The notes: generated by a model from the letters alone, not told the origin. 64,000 bases of DNA from Bacillus bingmayongensis (GCF_000299035.1 NZ_JH921518.1:124001-188000), one strand, 5' to 3'; shown: positions 53,744 to 63,790, numbered from the stretch's first letter. Program-made: numbers and translations.

Positions 53744-55439
53744 TTTCCTTCTCTCCTTTCAGTATAAATAGCTCTTCATACGTTCCTTTTTTTATCATTC
53801 TACCTTTTTCTAAAACAAGAATATGATCCATTTGTTTCATCCAATGCATACGATGCGTTGCAAGGAAAACAAGCTTTCCTTTGAATAAACGAAGCATCGC
53901 TTGTTTTATCTCAAACTCTGTTTCAATATCAAGATGAGCCGTCGGTTCATCTAATAAAATAATAGGCTTTTTACTTAAAAGAGCACGTGCCATTGCAATT
54001 CGTTGTTCCTGTCCTCCACTCAGCATACGGCCCCCTTCTCCAATTCTTTCGTGCATTCCACTTGGTAAGGATTGAACAAGCGAACGAAGGTCTACTTCAT
54101 CTATAACTTTCTCTACTTCTTCATCGGTTGCATCTGGTTCATAAAAACAAATGTTATCTTTTAATGAAATTGGAAAAACATATGGCTGTTGCGGAATATA
54201 AGCAATGTTTTGTAACCAATTTTCACGCGTTAATGAGTTTATTTTTATGCCATTTATCATTACGCTTCCATGCGTAGGCTCAAGGAAACCTGCTAACACA
54301 TCGATAAATGTTGATTTCCCAGCCCCACTTTCTCCAATTATGCCAATTGCTCCATTGCCTTTCCACGAAAAACTAACGTCTCGTATCATTGCTTTTTCAG
54401 GTTCATCATTGCAAACTGATATATGTTTTAATTCCATACTACTAAAGGAATCCCATCTAATCTTTTCATCAACTGACTGAGCTAATATATTTTTTTGTTT
54501 TTGTAAAATCTCTTCAATTTGCTCCATTGCAATTTGTCCATCTAACGTCGCATGATAATTTGTCCCGACTTGGCGAATTGGCAAAAAATATTCTGGAGCT
54601 AAAATTAAAATAGTAAGAGCAGGTAATAGAATAATAGATCCGTCTATTAAGCGAATTCCAAGTCCTACTGCAACAAAAGCAATTGATAAACTTGTAAAGA
54701 AATCCAGTGCAAAAGAAGAAAGAAAAGCAACTCGCAATGTGCGAATCGTTGCCTTTCTATATCTTTTACTGACCTTTTCAATTTTACCTTCATGCTCTTT
54801 GCTCTTCCCTAAATATTTCAATGTTTCTAATCCTTTTAGCGTATCTACAAAGTGATTCGATAATACACGATATGTGTCATATTGCTTATCAGCCATTTTC
54901 TGTGCCGCTAAGCCTAAAAGAATCATAAAAACAATAACAATTGGTATTGTTATAACTAAAGTTACAGCTGAAGTAACATCAAGTGTAAAGACATATATGA
55001 CAAGAAGTACTGGGACGATGCAACTTCGCATCATTTTAGGGATTGTTAACTCAATGTATGTTTTTAACTTTTCAACTCCTTCAACCGATAAGGTCACCAG
55101 ATGACCAGTTCCGCTTATTTGTACAAACTTGGGTCCTAGTTTGAAATATGCTTCTATTAATTGTTTACGTAATGCTAATCCTGTTTTTTCTGCAAAGCAT
55201 TCTACGAAAAACTGTGACATATGAACAAGTATTTGTCTTACGGCGAATGAAATTCCAAAGTATAGAATTTCGTTCACTACTTCCTGTACTTGTGCACCTT
55301 GAAATAAAAATGTAATAGAACGCGATAAAAATATCGCCTGTGCAATGATACTACACGCTTCCAAAATACTCATAAAACTTAATACTAAGTATAAAAACCG
55401 GCTACCAGGATACGATGGGAGTCCTCTTTGTCTTTTCAT
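53736..55439 (-). CDS. cydD: Thiol reductant ABC exporter subunit CydD
   Basis: A 567-residue ABC half-transporter with six spans and Walker A GESGAGKST, signature LSGGQEQRIAMARALL and Walker B IILLDEPTAHLD. The CydD-type membrane block EYFLPIRQVGTNYHATLDGQIAMEQI is clear. Its ATG overlaps the cydB stop (TAATG), so translation is coupled. Confidence 0.93.
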   Translation of the reverse strand: MKRQRGLPSYPGSRFLYLVLSFMSILEACSIIAQAIFLSRSITFLFQGAQVQEVVNEILYFGISFAVRQILVHMSQFFVECFAEKTGLALRKQLIEAYFKLGPKFVQISGTGHLVTLSVEGVEKLKTYIELTIPKMMRSCIVPVLLVIYVFTLDVTSAVTLVITIPIVIVFMILLGLAAQKMADKQYDTYRVLSNHFVDTLKGLETLKYLGKSKEHEGKIEKVSKRYRKATIRTLRVAFLSSFALDFFTSLSIAFVAVGLGIRLIDGSIILLPALTILILAPEYFLPIRQVGTNYHATLDGQIAMEQIEEILQKQKNILAQSVDEKIRWDSFSSMELKHISVCNDEPEKAMIRDVSFSWKGNGAIGIIGESGAGKSTFIDVLAGFLEPTHGSVMINGIKINSLTRENWLQNIAYIPQQPYVFPISLKDNICFYEPDATDEEVEKVIDEVDLRSLVQSLPSGMHERIGEGGRMLSGGQEQRIAMARALLSKKPIILLDEPTAHLDIETEFEIKQAMLRLFKGKLVFLATHRMHWMKQMDHILVLEKGRMIKKGTYEELFILKGEKENE

Positions 55440-56455
55440 TAGTACTCCAAATCGTTGTTTGACTTAACAGGTTGTTTAAATACATAAAAACTCCATATTT
55501 GACTTCCTATAACAAACGGTAAAATAGTAATAGAAAAATAACTCATGAGTTTTAATGCATAAGCCCCTGATGCCGCATTATAAATTGTTAAATCATTCGC
55601 TGCTCCTAATGTGCTAATCATGACACGTGGGAACATACCGATAAACACACTTGCACTAAGTAAAATGATTGTTAAACTTGTCATAAAGAAAGCCCAACCA
55701 TCTCTTCTTCTTTTATTTAATAATGTAGAGGCAAATAACGCTACAAAGGCTCCAATTGGAACCATAATCCACTCTGTTCCATGGACAGTAAAAATATCAG
55801 TTTTCCATAACCCTACACCTGCAAAAATAAGAAGTGTTATTAATGTAACAGGAGCAATTTTTATCGCAACAATACGTGCACGTTCCCGTAATTTACCTGT
55901 TGTACGTAAAGTAATAAATTGCAATCCATGAACAATACATAAAAGAAGGAACATTACTCCGCCAAGTAAGGCAAATGGATGAAGTAATTGCATGAACCCG
56001 CCTACAACATTTTTATTTTCATCAATTGGTACACCAACCATAAAGTTTGAAATTGTAATCCCCCAAAGTAGAGGTGGTAATGCACTTCCAATTAATATCC
56101 CCCAATCCCATATACCTTTCCATTTATGACTTTCTATTTTACCTCGGAATTTAAAAGCGACTCCTCTTATAATTAAAGCGAGAAGTATAAATACAAAAGG
56201 AATATAGAAACCACTAAATAGTGTGGCATACCAATGTGGAAATGCTGCAAACATAGCGCCACCAGCACAAACAAGCCATACTTCATTCGCGTGCCAAAAC
56301 GGTCCAATTGTATTTAAATATATTCGTTTTTCCAAATCATTTTTCCCTAAAAATCTTGAAACTGTCCCTACTCCGAAATCGAAACCTTCAAGTACAAAGA
56401 AGCCAATAAATAAGGTTGAGATAATTAAAAACCACAACTCATTAAGAGACAACAT
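55439..56455 (-). CDS. cydB: Cytochrome bd ubiquinol oxidase subunit II
   Basis: A 338-residue membrane protein with about eight or nine spans. The start MLSLNELWFLIISTLFIGFF and GFDFGVGTVSRFLGK are typical of CydB. The ATG at 56455 has AAGGAGGA before it and overlaps the end of cydA by 14 bases; longer readings are rejected. Subunit II holds the second half of the bd oxidase dimer. Confidence 0.95.
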   Translation of the reverse strand: MLSLNELWFLIISTLFIGFFVLEGFDFGVGTVSRFLGKNDLEKRIYLNTIGPFWHANEVWLVCAGGAMFAAFPHWYATLFSGFYIPFVFILLALIIRGVAFKFRGKIESHKWKGIWDWGILIGSALPPLLWGITISNFMVGVPIDENKNVVGGFMQLLHPFALLGGVMFLLLCIVHGLQFITLRTTGKLRERARIVAIKIAPVTLITLLIFAGVGLWKTDIFTVHGTEWIMVPIGAFVALFASTLLNKRRRDGWAFFMTSLTIILLSASVFIGMFPRVMISTLGAANDLTIYNAASGAYALKLMSYFSITILPFVIGSQIWSFYVFKQPVKSNNDLEY

Positions 56456-57842
56456 ACCCTTCCTCCTTATCAAACGGATCATGGCTTTGATAATCCTTTT
56501 TAGCCTTCTTATTCGCATGCCCTTTAATTATACGAACGAATAAGTACACACAAATTCCTCCTAAAATTAAATACAGTGATGTGAATGAAATAAGCGAGAA
56601 TAATACTTCTCCAAATGTAACATTTGGTGATACAGCATCTTCTGTTTTCATAACGCCAAAGACAACCCAAGGTTGACGACCCATTTCCGTCATAATCCAA
56701 CCTACTGTATTCCCTATAAACGGCAGTGCAATCGCATAAACTATCATCTTTAAATACCAAGGCTTTTCAATTAAGCGATCTTTTCTTGATAAAAACCATC
56801 CATAAGCTCCTAGAAGTAACATAAATGTCCCGCTCATTACCATTGCTCTAAAGCTCCAAAACATTGTACGAACTGGTGGGATATAATCTCCAGGTCCATA
56901 TTTTTCTTCATATTGCTTTTGAAGTTGGTTCATCCCTTCTACTTGACCGCTAAATTTATCGTAGGACAATAGACTTAACATATATGGAATTTGAATTTCA
57001 AACGAGTTTGATTTTGTTTCCGGATTAATGTTTGCTAAAACTGTAAATGGTGCTGGATCTTCACTTGTATTCCATAACGCTTCAGCTGCTGCCATCTTCA
57101 TTGGTTGTGATTTAATTAAATGCTGTGCCTGCGCATGCCCAAAGAACAATACAAACGCTGTTGCAATTGTTCCAACAATAATGGAAATTCGGAAAGATTT
57201 TTTAAACATTTCGGTTTCTTGTCTTTTCGAAATTTTCCATGCACTAACACCAGCAATAAAGAATGCACCTGTTGCCAGCGCTGCCGTAATCGTATGCGGG
57301 AACTGTACCCATAATTGTGGGTTTTGGATAATCGCCCAAAAACCATTCATTTGTGCGCGCCCATCCACCATTTCATACCCTACTGGTGCATGCATAAACG
57401 CACTTGCAGTTAAAATCCAAAATGCCGATAACATTGTTCCAAGTGATAAAAGCCAAATACATAGAAGGTGAATTCGTTTCGGGAGTTTATCCCAACCGAA
57501 TACCCATAATCCAAGGAATGTAGACTCCATAAAAAAGGCTAATAGCCCTTCAATTGCAAGTGATGGTCCAAAAACATCACCAACAAAACGTGAATAAGTT
57601 GACCAGTTCATACCAAACTGAAATTCTTGTAAAATACCTGTTACAACACCTACTGCAAAGTTAACAAGGAATAACTGCGCCCAAAACTTCGTCATCTTCT
57701 GATAAATTTCTTGTCCCTTTACCACGTACAACGTTTGCATTAACGCAATGATAAAAGCTAAACCAATAGACAGCGGAACGAAAAAATAATGAAAAATCGT
57801 CGTGGATGCAAATTGAATTCGTGCTAATTCGAGCGTATCCAT
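56442..57842 (-). CDS. cydA: Cytochrome bd ubiquinol oxidase subunit I
   Basis: A 466-residue membrane protein with nine spans. Heme ligand His near residue 18 (FHYFFVPLSIG), the quinol-binding Q-loop region (about 250-330, containing KFSGQVEGMNQLQKQYEEKYG), and MGRQPWVVFG before the last spans. The short Q-loop matches the Firmicute form. It reduces oxygen with menaquinol at high affinity. First gene of cydABDC. Confidence 0.96.
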   Translation of the reverse strand: MDTLELARIQFASTTIFHYFFVPLSIGLAFIIALMQTLYVVKGQEIYQKMTKFWAQLFLVNFAVGVVTGILQEFQFGMNWSTYSRFVGDVFGPSLAIEGLLAFFMESTFLGLWVFGWDKLPKRIHLLCIWLLSLGTMLSAFWILTASAFMHAPVGYEMVDGRAQMNGFWAIIQNPQLWVQFPHTITAALATGAFFIAGVSAWKISKRQETEMFKKSFRISIIVGTIATAFVLFFGHAQAQHLIKSQPMKMAAAEALWNTSEDPAPFTVLANINPETKSNSFEIQIPYMLSLLSYDKFSGQVEGMNQLQKQYEEKYGPGDYIPPVRTMFWSFRAMVMSGTFMLLLGAYGWFLSRKDRLIEKPWYLKMIVYAIALPFIGNTVGWIMTEMGRQPWVVFGVMKTEDAVSPNVTFGEVLFSLISFTSLYLILGGICVYLFVRIIKGHANKKAKKDYQSHDPFDKEEGYVVS

Positions 57843-57882
57843 GTCAAAGTCACTTCCTTCTTAATTTTTTTATATGTTTAAA

Positions 57883-57930
57883 TTAATTGAGTCGTAATGA
57901 TAGAACTAATAGATCTTACAACTCAATTAA
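57883..57930 (-). promoter_or_regulatory. cydA leader inverted repeat
   Basis: TTAATTGAGTCGTAA and TTACAACTCAATTAA form 15-base arms (one G-U-type mismatch) around an 18-base loop, 41 bases before the cydA start. No T run follows, so it looks like a regulatory or stabilising leader hairpin rather than a terminator. Confidence 0.6.
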
Positions 57931-58487
57931 TCGGAAATACGAAAAGATAGTATCATTTATGTATTGTTGGAAAATAGAAATTTTCAGTCTTTTTATACAT
58001 GAAAGAAAAACATTTTTTCATGAGATTTACTTTTTTCACTATTTCCACAGTGTTTTGTTCGTTAATCGAATTGTATAATATACTTACATAATAAATTCAG
58101 ATGAATTTTGACTTATTCTTGACAGGATTTTGTCTGAAATATGTCTTTTGTAATTTTTTTGAAATAGAAATTTCATATTACAAAAAACTGTTTTTTAAAC
58201 ATACAATCTATTTTTCAAACGATTAAAGACCAGAAAATCACTTTGCACACTTGACTTCCCCTCCAAAAAATGTCCCTGAATCCCATCCAGAAACCCTCTT
58301 ACATTTTGTCAAGAGAAAAATGTATTTTCAAAATTCAAATCAAGAATATTACTATTCACAAATAGAAAAATCCCTCTCCTTTTTTATATAAAAATTCACA
58401 TTTTGGTCATTTTCCAAAAGTGTACAAATATATCGAACTACTTCTACCTTCACTTCGTTTAAGGAAAACTTCTCAATTAAAGTAATA
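57931..58487 (-). other. Long cydA upstream region with several inverted repeats
   Basis: The gap 57843-58529 has no gene. Besides the leader hairpin it holds CACTATTTCCACAGTG (58037-58052, weakly Rex-like) and a larger nested repeat with arms TTTTGTAAT / ATTACAAAA (58146-58185) around TGAAAT / ATTTCA. A -10-like TATTAT lies near 58073. These fit redox and anaerobic control of cydA, as in B. subtilis (Rex, ResD), but the sites are unproven. Confidence 0.45.
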
Positions 58488-58522
58488 AAAACACCGAGAA
58501 TGGATTACATTCCCGGTGTTTC
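58488..58522 (-). terminator. Terminator after the LLM oxidoreductase
   Basis: AAACACCGGGAATG / CATTCTCGGTGTTT arms close behind the stop codon, T-rich after. Confidence 0.85.
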
Positions 58523-58529
58523 TTTTGAC

Positions 58530-59588
58530 TTATTTTGCTGTGTACTTTTTAATAGCTGGCATAATTTCAGTCGCAATCAATTCAATATTTTTTACAATCT
58601 TACCAAATGGCACACCACCAAAATCAATTTGTGCCATAAATCGTTGTTGCCCATATAATTCATATTGGTAGAGCATTTTCTCAATAATTTGCTGTGGACT
58701 ACCAATCATTAACGCATCTCGATAATCTATCGCCCCTGTAAATTGTTGCTTCGGATAACCTCCACCACGTAATGCAAGCATACCAGCATTAATATGAGGA
58801 TAGTATTCACTAAGTGCATCCTGTGAATTTTCCGCTGTATAAAATAAACTTGTTGTCGCAATTGGTAAAGTTGCTGGATCAAATCCACTTTGCTCTGCTG
58901 CTTCACGATAAGCATCTACTGAAACTTTAAAATTAATAGCCGGTCCACCTAGTGTCGTTAACATCATCGGTACACCAGCATGTCCTGCTTTAATTGCACT
59001 CGCAGGTGGTCCACCAACAGCACGCCAAACTGGTATCTTATTCTCTTTAGGTCTTGGTATAATAGTCGCGTGTTCAAGCGGTGCTCTGAACTGACCTTTC
59101 CAGGTTACACTTTCTTCGTTATTTATTTTTAATAAAAGCTCCATTTTCTCTTCAAATAATTCCTCATAATTATTTACATCGTAACCAAGTAAGCTATATC
59201 CTCCTATACGTGAACCACGTCCAGCAACAATTTCAGCTCTGCCATTTGAAATTAAATCAATTGTGGCAAAATCTTCATACACACGAACGGGATCCGATGT
59301 ACTTAACACCGTTGCCGAACTAGCAATTTTAATATTTTTTGTTGCCTGTGCAATTGCTCCTAAAATAACCGTATGGGCCTGAGTTGTAAAGTACGTTTGA
59401 TGGCTTTCCCCAACAGCAAAGACATCAAGTCCTGCTTCATCAGCTAACTTACTTGCCTCAATTAATTCTCGAATGCGCTGCTCTGCACTAATCTTTGAGC
59501 CTGTATGCGGATTTGGTATGTGATCCCCAATCGAATATAAACCAAACTCAATCCCTTTACTTGTATCTATACGATATTGTTGCATCAT
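58530..59588 (-). CDS. LLM-class flavin-dependent oxidoreductase
   Basis: A 352-residue luciferase-like monooxygenase-family protein. Flavin-binding features include GLDVFAVGESHQTYF, SSATVLSTSDPVRVYEDFATIDLISNGRAEIVAGRGS and GHAGVPMMLTTLGG. The start was set at the ATG with AAGGAGAG directly upstream. It lies 13 bases after the dioxygenase gene, so the two are co-transcribed and probably share an aromatic or quinone detoxification task (inference). Confidence 0.9.
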   Translation of the reverse strand: MMQQYRIDTSKGIEFGLYSIGDHIPNPHTGSKISAEQRIRELIEASKLADEAGLDVFAVGESHQTYFTTQAHTVILGAIAQATKNIKIASSATVLSTSDPVRVYEDFATIDLISNGRAEIVAGRGSRIGGYSLLGYDVNNYEELFEEKMELLLKINNEESVTWKGQFRAPLEHATIIPRPKENKIPVWRAVGGPPASAIKAGHAGVPMMLTTLGGPAINFKVSVDAYREAAEQSGFDPATLPIATTSLFYTAENSQDALSEYYPHINAGMLALRGGGYPKQQFTGAIDYRDALMIGSPQQIIEKMLYQYELYGQQRFMAQIDFGGVPFGKIVKNIELIATEIMPAIKKYTAK

Positions 59589-59601
59589 TTCTCTCTCCTT
59601 T

Positions 59602-60543
59602 TTACTCAATTGGTGTTAACTTTTCTTCAATTTCTACACGTCGATCTTCTAAAAATGGTGGTAAATCTAGCGCTTTACCAAGCTCTTCAACCTTTGAATC
59701 TATAGTAAATCCAGGACCATCTGTCGCAATTTCAAATAAAATACCATTTGATTCCCGAAAATATAAACTTTGGAAGTAAAAACGATCTACAATCCCTGTT
59801 GAATGAAATCCATTTTCTTTAACAACATTGTCCCAATACCGCAGTTCTTCTTCGTTTTTTACTCGGATTGCTAAATGATGAATACTTCCTCTCCCAGGCT
59901 TTTCCTTCGGTCCCTCTTTCTGTTTCACAATAATTTCTCCAAATGACTGTCCACGAACAGCCTGATAAATTGCTTCCTCATCGGAACGAGATACTTCTAC
60001 ATAACCAAACATTTCCTTTAAGGTTTTTCCTAAGTCATCCAAGTCACGTACTGTGATTTCAACAGTTCCCATTCCTAAAATACGATGCTTTTGATTTACA
60101 ACAGAATCATCCCACGCAGACCAATATTCTGGTATCTCTTCGCCTTTATTATTTAACAGTACCAATTGTAATCCATCTGGATCTTCAAAATGTAAAGCAT
60201 CTCGCCCAGCATATGTTGTAATTTCGCTATACTTTACATCCAATCGTTCAAAACGTTTTTTCCAAAATACAAGACTTTCAAATGATGGAACAAGTAAACC
60301 AATTTGTGTGATTGCATTTGTACCACGAGTCGTTCTTCCTGCCATAGACATTTCAAAAAATGAAAGCTCTGTTCCTGCACTCCCTGTTAAATCTCCATAA
60401 AACAAGTGATACATAGAAGGATTATCTTGATTAACAGTCTTTTTCACCCGGCGTAACCCTAATACCTTTTGATAGAATTGATTATTCATTTGAGCATTTT
60501 TCGTAATCATTGAAATATGATGATGTCCAGGAATTGTATACAT
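59602..60543 (-). CDS. Ring-cleaving dioxygenase (VOC/glyoxalase fold, MhqO-like)
   Basis: A 313-residue protein with two VOC halves. Metal ligands of the family are visible in HHHISM near the start, DALHFEDPDGLQLVL, IHHLAIRV and the C-terminal Glu in GILFEIATDGPGF. It resembles the MhqA/MhqO dioxygenases that are controlled by MhqR in B. subtilis. AAAGGGAGGA precedes the ATG; the adjacent MarR gene strengthens this reading. Confidence 0.9.
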   Translation of the reverse strand: MYTIPGHHHISMITKNAQMNNQFYQKVLGLRRVKKTVNQDNPSMYHLFYGDLTGSAGTELSFFEMSMAGRTTRGTNAITQIGLLVPSFESLVFWKKRFERLDVKYSEITTYAGRDALHFEDPDGLQLVLLNNKGEEIPEYWSAWDDSVVNQKHRILGMGTVEITVRDLDDLGKTLKEMFGYVEVSRSDEEAIYQAVRGQSFGEIIVKQKEGPKEKPGRGSIHHLAIRVKNEEELRYWDNVVKENGFHSTGIVDRFYFQSLYFRESNGILFEIATDGPGFTIDSKVEELGKALDLPPFLEDRRVEIEEKLTPIE

Positions 60544-60594
60544 TTTTGTTCCTCCCTTTTTCATTTGACTAATCAAGTGATAGTGCAAAAAAAA

Positions 60595-61038
60595 TTACTC
60601 TGGTGGTAATTCTTTTTTCTGACTATGCTTATGGACACGTGTTATTAGCTTATATAGTGTTTCTTGTTCTTCTTCGTTTAATACATCATCAAAAAATGAT
60701 GATTGAAATGCAAGTTGCTCCGGTAATGCTTGTTCTAAAATAGATTCCGCTTTCTCCGTAAGACTAATCATTTTCGTTTTCCAGTCCTGCTTACGTACAA
60801 TATATCCTTCTTTTTCAAGACGTGCGAGCATACGCGAAATACCGCCTTGTGTAACCGTAACTTTTTCAGCTAACTCCATTTGCGTGAGTGGCTGATAAAT
60901 TCGAATTTGCATGAGTACATCAAATTGAGCAGTTGTTAAATCAAAGCGTTTTAAAAAGTCATTTGACAACTGATTACTTTGGTTTGTAAAACGAATTAAG
61001 CGCAACCAAATTAACGATCCTATTGTATTTTCACGCAT
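60595..61038 (-). CDS. MarR-family transcriptional regulator (MhqR-like)
   Basis: A 147-residue winged-helix protein with the MarR core [34 protein letters not shown]. It is first in a set with the dioxygenase and LLM oxidoreductase, matching the MhqR logic of repression relieved by quinones or catechols. AGGAGG precedes ATG. A TTTTATCA / TGATAAAA inverted repeat lies just upstream. Confidence 0.9.
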   Translation of the reverse strand: MRENTIGSLIWLRLIRFTNQSNQLSNDFLKRFDLTTAQFDVLMQIRIYQPLTQMELAEKVTVTQGGISRMLARLEKEGYIVRKQDWKTKMISLTEKAESILEQALPEQLAFQSSFFDDVLNEEEQETLYKLITRVHKHSQKKELPPE

Positions 61039-61064
61039 TTCGAATACCTCCTCATCACTGATCT

Positions 61065-61094
61065 TTTTATCACTTTACTACTCAACTGATAAAA
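61065..61094. promoter_or_regulatory. Candidate MarR operator
   Basis: TTTTATCA (61065-61072) and TGATAAAA (61087-61094) are perfect inverted halves with centres 22 bases apart, about 27 bases before the regulator start; suited to autoregulation. A related ATCACTTGAT palindrome lies between the regulator and the dioxygenase. Confidence 0.55.
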
Positions 61095-61106
61095 TTGCAA
61101 GCCAAA

Positions 61107-61146
61107 AATCTCTATCAGCGGACTACCGCTCCGCTGATAGAGATTT
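61107..61146 (-). terminator. Terminator between liv genes and the MarR promoter
   Basis: Perfect 17-base arms (AAATCTCTATCAGCGGA and complement) around a short loop, T-rich on the minus strand; it ends the liv transcript. Confidence 0.92.
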
Positions 61147-61193
61147 CATCTCACTTACCTTCCACATTTCCCTTTAGATCTTTAGGCAGGGTT

Positions 61194-62198
61194 TCATGCA
61201 CTATGTTCAACTTCCTTACTTTTCTCTTTCCTCTTCTTTTTTGTTATATTTCTTATTTTTTTAACCGTTCCAGCCAACCCTGTTGGGAATCCTAATAATA
61301 CAATAATATATAATAAACCTAGGAAGATCGTCCACCGTTCAAAGATTGGATACTGCGTCGCAAGTTCTGATAAATAATACTTTAGAGATTCAATAATTCC
61401 TGCGCCTGCTATTGCTCCAACTAATGTGCCAACTCCCCCAATCATTGTCATTAATAAAGCGTTTAAAGTCATTTCAATTGAAAAAACAGTTGTATTTACA
61501 AAACGCAATGTGATAACAAATAAACCACCGCTAAGCGCTGCTACTATTCCAGCAACTACACTCGCAATAATTTTATAATGAAGAATTTTAAATCCAAGTG
61601 CTTCTACACGTTGCTCATTTTGCGAAATTGCTTTCAAAACTTTTCCGATAGAGGATTGTGTAAATAGACGAAGTAATAGAAAGATTACAACTAGACAGAG
61701 GAGTGTAATGTAATAAAATGCGAAACGATCACGAAACATATCAGGTACACCAAATGTAAAACCATCTCCTCCATGCGTGACAGCTCGCCATTTTTCAGCA
61801 AGTACAAAGAATAGCTGGGAAATAGCCAGTGTTAGCATCGCATAAAAATGGCTTTTTAATCGCAAAGAGAGCAAACCAATTATATAACTGATTATCGCTG
61901 ATAGTACAACCGCTACCCCGATACCGATTAAAAAACTTGCTATAGAAACTTCCTGTCGATCTAATAAGAGTGCAACACAATAAGCACCTATTCCAAAAAA
62001 CATACAATGACCGAATGAAACAATTCCTGTATATCCAAGAAGAATATCAAAACTCATTGCAAATATTGCAAAGATGAAAATTTGTGTGAACAAAATGAGT
62101 AAGCTCCGTGAATCATTTACGAAAGGGAATACACTTAAACAAATCAATACGGCTATCCCAAAATATATCCCGGCCCGATTAAATGTGATGTTCACCAT
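61194..62198 (-). CDS. livM: Branched-chain amino acid ABC transporter permease LivM
   Basis: A 334-residue permease with about nine spans and the conserved LivM loop GDAFTFGVPDMF-like and GGVGTLVGAIAGAGIIE segments. The EAA-type loop is present. Its start overlaps the end of livH closely (TGAAATG). With LivH, LivF and LivG it forms a Leu/Ile/Val or amide-type importer; no binding protein gene is inside the window. Confidence 0.9.
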   Translation of the reverse strand: MVNITFNRAGIYFGIAVLICLSVFPFVNDSRSLLILFTQIFIFAIFAMSFDILLGYTGIVSFGHCMFFGIGAYCVALLLDRQEVSIASFLIGIGVAVVLSAIISYIIGLLSLRLKSHFYAMLTLAISQLFFVLAEKWRAVTHGGDGFTFGVPDMFRDRFAFYYITLLCLVVIFLLLRLFTQSSIGKVLKAISQNEQRVEALGFKILHYKIIASVVAGIVAALSGGLFVITLRFVNTTVFSIEMTLNALLMTMIGGVGTLVGAIAGAGIIESLKYYLSELATQYPIFERWTIFLGLLYIIVLLGFPTGLAGTVKKIRNITKKKRKEKSKEVEHSA

Positions 62199-62199
62199 T

Positions 62200-63060
62200 T
62201 CACCCCTTTTCACCAACAAGTCCCGTTGGCTTGACTATCAAGAAAAATAATAACATTAACATATTTATTGCGAGTGATAAATCAGGTATATAATACGCTG
62301 TAAACGCTCCAGCCAAACCAACAATTAATGATGCGATTGCTGAACCTTGCACACTGCCTAATCCTCCAATAATGACCACAATAAAAGCTAAAATAGCATA
62401 CTGCATCCCCATTTCAGCAAAAATAACCCCTGAATATGGTGCAAGAAGAAACCCGCCTAACGCCGCCATTCCAGCCCCTAATAAAAAGACAAATGAAAAT
62501 ATAGCCTTTATGTTAATGCCAAGAGCTTGAACCATCTCCTTATCTATTACACCCGCACGAATCATAAGGCCAATTTTGGTTTTACGTAGCAACAACATCA
62601 AGCCAATATAAATCAGTACCCCAACAACAATAACAAACAATCGATACTTTATTAATATAATTCCATCAAATGTGAAGCTCCCTTGTAACCATGATGGTAA
62701 TTTAGCTCCAATTGGATTCGGTCCCCAAAATACTTTTATACATTCACTAAGTACGAGCATTCCACCAAGTGTAACAAGAAGTTGGCGAACATGATTTCCA
62801 TAGACAGGCCGAATGAGAAATCTTTCTAAAACGAAACCAAGGAACATTCCCATCACAACTGCTCCAATTAATGCAAGTATATAACTACCGGTCATGTTGA
62901 ATAACCAAACCCCTGTAAAGGCTCCCCATGCAAACAAGCCACCATGGGCAAAATTAAGGACGCTCATTAAGCCAAAAATAAGTGACAGTCCAGATGCTAA
63001 CAAGAAAATAAGCATACCTGTTGAAACGCCGTTGACAAACAAGTTAACTAACACGTCCAC
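62200..63060 (-). CDS. livH: Branched-chain amino acid ABC transporter permease LivH
   Basis: A 286-residue permease with about eight spans; LSLIFGLMSVLNFAHGGLFAWGAF and IVVIIGGLGSVQGSAIASLIVG are LivH signatures. The start is a GTG with GGAGGAGG upstream. It lies 25 bases after livF. Confidence 0.92.
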   Translation of the reverse strand: MDVLVNLFVNGVSTGMLIFLLASGLSLIFGLMSVLNFAHGGLFAWGAFTGVWLFNMTGSYILALIGAVVMGMFLGFVLERFLIRPVYGNHVRQLLVTLGGMLVLSECIKVFWGPNPIGAKLPSWLQGSFTFDGIILIKYRLFVIVVGVLIYIGLMLLLRKTKIGLMIRAGVIDKEMVQALGINIKAIFSFVFLLGAGMAALGGFLLAPYSGVIFAEMGMQYAILAFIVVIIGGLGSVQGSAIASLIVGLAGAFTAYYIPDLSLAINMLMLLFFLIVKPTGLVGEKG

Positions 63061-63085
63061 GTCCTATACCTCCTCCGCATCAATG

Positions 63086-63790
63086 TTAAGAAATCCCTAG
63101 ATATTTATGACATGTTTCCTTATCTTCTTTCAGTTCATTCATTGGACCTTTGTGTACGATTTTCCCATTATCCATAATGTAAAAATAATCACCTATTTGA
63201 CTTGCCATCATAAAATTTTGTTCCACAAGTAAAACAGTTGTTTTCTCTTTCATTTTCAAAATAGCCGACATTAACTTTTCAATCATAATTGGTGCTAACC
63301 CTTTACTTGGCTCATCGATAAGCAACAATCCCTCACTATTAATGAACGCCCTTGAAATTGCTAGCATTTGCTTTTGCCCTCCGCTTAAAAATCCACTCTT
63401 TTTATGCCAATATTGTTTTAAGTCTGGAAATAAATCGAGCATCCATTCTACCTTTTCCGCATATTCTATCCCTTTCTTCGCTCCAGCAAGAGCAAATGTT
63501 TCTTCTACCGTTAAATCATGAAAGATTCCTTGATTCTCTGGCACATACCCCATACCTTTTCGCGAAATTAAATGAGTGGATAAACCATTTACTTTTTCAT
63601 CACCATAATAAACCTCTCCATTAGAAATCCGATGAAATCCCATGATAGAACGTAAAGTTGTTGTTTTTCCAGCACCGTTTCTTCCGAACAACACTGTGAT
63701 TGTTCCTTTCTCAACCTCAAAAGAAACACCTTGCAAAATATGAAACTGATCCAAATACGTTTCTATATTATCCACTTTTAATAGTGTCAC
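63086..63790 (-). CDS. livF: Branched-chain amino acid ABC transporter ATPase LivF
   Basis: A 234-residue ATPase: Walker A GRNGAGKTT, signature LSGGQKQMLAISRAF, Walker B LLLIDEPSKGLAP, H-loop VEQNF. The VEQN form of the H-loop marks LivF rather than LivG. GTG start at 63788-63790, overlapping livG by 23 bases. Confidence 0.93.
   Translation of the reverse strand: MTLLKVDNIETYLDQFHILQGVSFEVEKGTITVLFGRNGAGKTTTLRSIMGFHRISNGEVYYGDEKVNGLSTHLISRKGMGYVPENQGIFHDLTVEETFALAGAKKGIEYAEKVEWMLDLFPDLKQYWHKKSGFLSGGQKQMLAISRAFINSEGLLLIDEPSKGLAPIMIEKLMSAILKMKEKTTVLLVEQNFMMASQIGDYFYIMDNGKIVHKGPMNELKEDKETCHKYLGIS

Noticed and set aside
58225-58310. Possible 11-codon leader ORF with a GGAGGGG site in the cydA upstream region (minus strand)
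   Set aside because: Very short, far from cydA, and no second supporting signal.
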